Made by a program: the position numbers and the translations under genes. Source: Nitrospirota bacterium (GTDB lineage: Bacteria > Nitrospirota > Nitrospiria > Nitrospirales > Nitrospiraceae). Taken from it: 13,531 nt of DNA. Below are positions 13,015 to 13,531 of this stretch, one piece after another. Under the pieces are notes generated by a model that was given only the letters and a program-made list of their open reading frames with translations, was not told where the DNA came from and searched no databases. Positions within the stretch are counted from its first letter, which is position 1, and every line of letters begins with the position of its first letter. The stretch spans positions 1 through 13,531 of the forward strand of contig JACPZN010000012.1 in NCBI GenBank assembly GCA_016195505.1, written 5' to 3'.

Positions 13015-13211
13015 CCTCGTCCACGCACGAGTTGGCCCTATGGTGATGATGGATGCGTTCCTGGCAGGGGATGGCTCATTGTTTTCTCCGACGAGCGCCC
13101 ACGTTCGAGATGAGCCGGCCACCGACCACATTTTCTGGTGGTTCTCCGCCCAGCCCGAGTACGAGAAGGTTCTTGATACGCTCCTGGGTCGGATCTTTTC
13201 GTTGACAGGTC
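13015..13211 (+). repeat. Modular intergenic repeat, copy D (all modules)
   Basis: Parallel to copy C: a CCTCGTCCACGCACGAG lead-in, the MVMM/AGDGS module (to 13100), the RDEP module (13101-13165) and a diverged tail with GGATCTTTTCG as in copy B. It lies between the hsp20 hairpin and the ODP-type gene. Confidence 0.65.
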
Positions 13212-13219
13212 CTGCTTGA
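13040..13219 (+). CDS. Candidate 59-residue small protein in repeat copy D
   Basis: A frame from ATG 13040 to 13219 starts MVMMDAFLAGDGSLFS and contains RDEPATDHIFWWFSAQPEYE. It aligns with the 54-residue frame at 9695-9859. Relative to that frame there is a 3-base indel, which keeps the frame. At several conserved residues the codons differ only in the third base (GCA/GCG, GGC/GGT, TCA/TCT, CGA/CGG, CCG/CCA). The frame is open further upstream, to ATG 12971, through the hairpin. The ribosome site is weak (GAGTTGG). It ends 42 bases before the ODP-type gene. Function unknown; possibly a relic. Confidence 0.35.
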   Translation: MVMMDAFLAGDGSLFSPTSAHVRDEPATDHIFWWFSAQPEYEKVLDTLLGRIFSLTGPA

Positions 13220-13261
13220 GTCAGTAGCCTACCGCGTGCTCTCTCACGCTTGGAGGCCGCC

Positions 13262-13531
13262 ATGACCACCGTCTCAGAGATCGCGCCGGACGTGTACCGC
13301 ATTTCGACATTCGTGCCGGATTTCGACCTGCAGTTCAATCAGTTTCTGGTGCACGACGAAGATCCGCTGCTGTTCCATACGGGCCCACGCGGGATGTTTG
13401 CTGCGGTTCGGGATGCGGTGGCCACGTTGGTCGATCCGGCCAAGGTCAAATGGATTGGGTTCAGCCATCTCGAAGCGGATGAATGCGGGAGCTTGCTCGA
13501 GTGGCAGCAGCTTGCACCGAATGCGATGGCC
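13262..13531 (+). CDS. MBL-fold ODP-type (flavodiiron-like) protein, N-terminal part
   Basis: The first 90 residues are present; the gene runs off the window. The opening MTTVSEIAPDVYRISTFVPD, then FNQFLVHDEDPLLFHTGPRGMF and GFSHLEADECGSL (67-77), is the oxygen-binding di-iron (ODP) metallo-beta-lactamase fold of flavodiiron proteins. H69, E71 and D73 match the HxExD di-iron ligands; the next residue, usually His, is Glu here, as in some ODP relatives. Full flavodiiron proteins reduce O2 or NO with a C-terminal flavodoxin domain; whether that domain follows cannot be seen. GGAGG (13252-13256) lies 5 bases before the ATG. Confidence 0.85.
   Translation, partial: MTTVSEIAPDVYRISTFVPDFDLQFNQFLVHDEDPLLFHTGPRGMFAAVRDAVATLVDPAKVKWIGFSHLEADECGSLLEWQQLAPNAMA

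Noticed and set aside
12925..13338. 137-codon minus-strand frame
   Set aside because: It covers repeat copy D and the start of the ODP gene in antisense. The third-position changes between copies favour the plus-strand frame.

Overview
The window is a GC-rich bacterial chromosome segment packed with small stress-type genes. The gene set (two DUF2934 proteins, CsbD, DUF1328, Hsp20, an orphan GroES, hemerythrin, a tandem-ACT protein and an ODP-type metallo-beta-lactamase-fold protein) resembles Nitrospira and related Nitrospirota. That assignment is inferred from gene content; there is no rRNA or other marker gene here. No tRNA, rRNA, CRISPR array, intact transposase or phage gene was recognised.

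Layout. 1-2700 is a sparse, decayed-looking region. It holds a small hypothetical gene, a coiled-coil lipoprotein with an internal duplication, the C-terminal remnant of a staphylococcal-nuclease-type gene on the minus strand, a single-domain response regulator and a minus-strand DUF2934 gene. 3283-4923 is a complete AlsS-like acetolactate synthase. 5277-6224 (minus) is a two-helix membrane protein with a soluble domain of unknown role. 6677-7204 is a hemerythrin (HHE) protein, facing a minus-strand FmdB-type zinc-ribbon gene at 7394-7558. 8274-8774 is a DUF1284 protein and 9196-9609 a tandem-ACT protein. The minus-strand genes at 9936-10328 and 10619-10933 encode an ABM-like (dimeric alpha/beta-barrel) protein and GroES. 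11495-12928 is a same-strand stress cassette: DUF1328, CsbD, DUF2934, Hsp20. The window ends inside an ODP/MBL-fold gene (13262 onward).

The most unusual signal is a modular repeat family seen only between genes from about 4960 to 13210, with at least seven full or partial copies, all in the plus orientation. Its modules read in compatible plus-strand frames: a piece encoding FLIAS-SAR-like residues, a piece encoding MVMM-A-AGDGS, and a piece encoding RDEPATG. In two places (9695-9859 and 13040-13219) the modules join into short open frames of 54 and 59 codons. These differ by a 3-base indel and by synonymous changes at conserved residues, as expected of related coding sequences. Three of the seven lie in each of the three convergent gaps of that stretch. 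They could be remnants of a mobile or multicopy small gene, or intergenic repeats acting in RNA processing or termination; the sequence alone does not decide.

How the genes may work together: GroES, Hsp20, CsbD, DUF1328 and DUF2934 suggest protein-folding and envelope stress. Hemerythrin and the ODP protein suggest oxygen or NO handling. Acetolactate synthase and the ACT protein may relate to pyruvate/branched-chain amino acid metabolism, but they are about 4 kb apart and not an operon. These links are inference.
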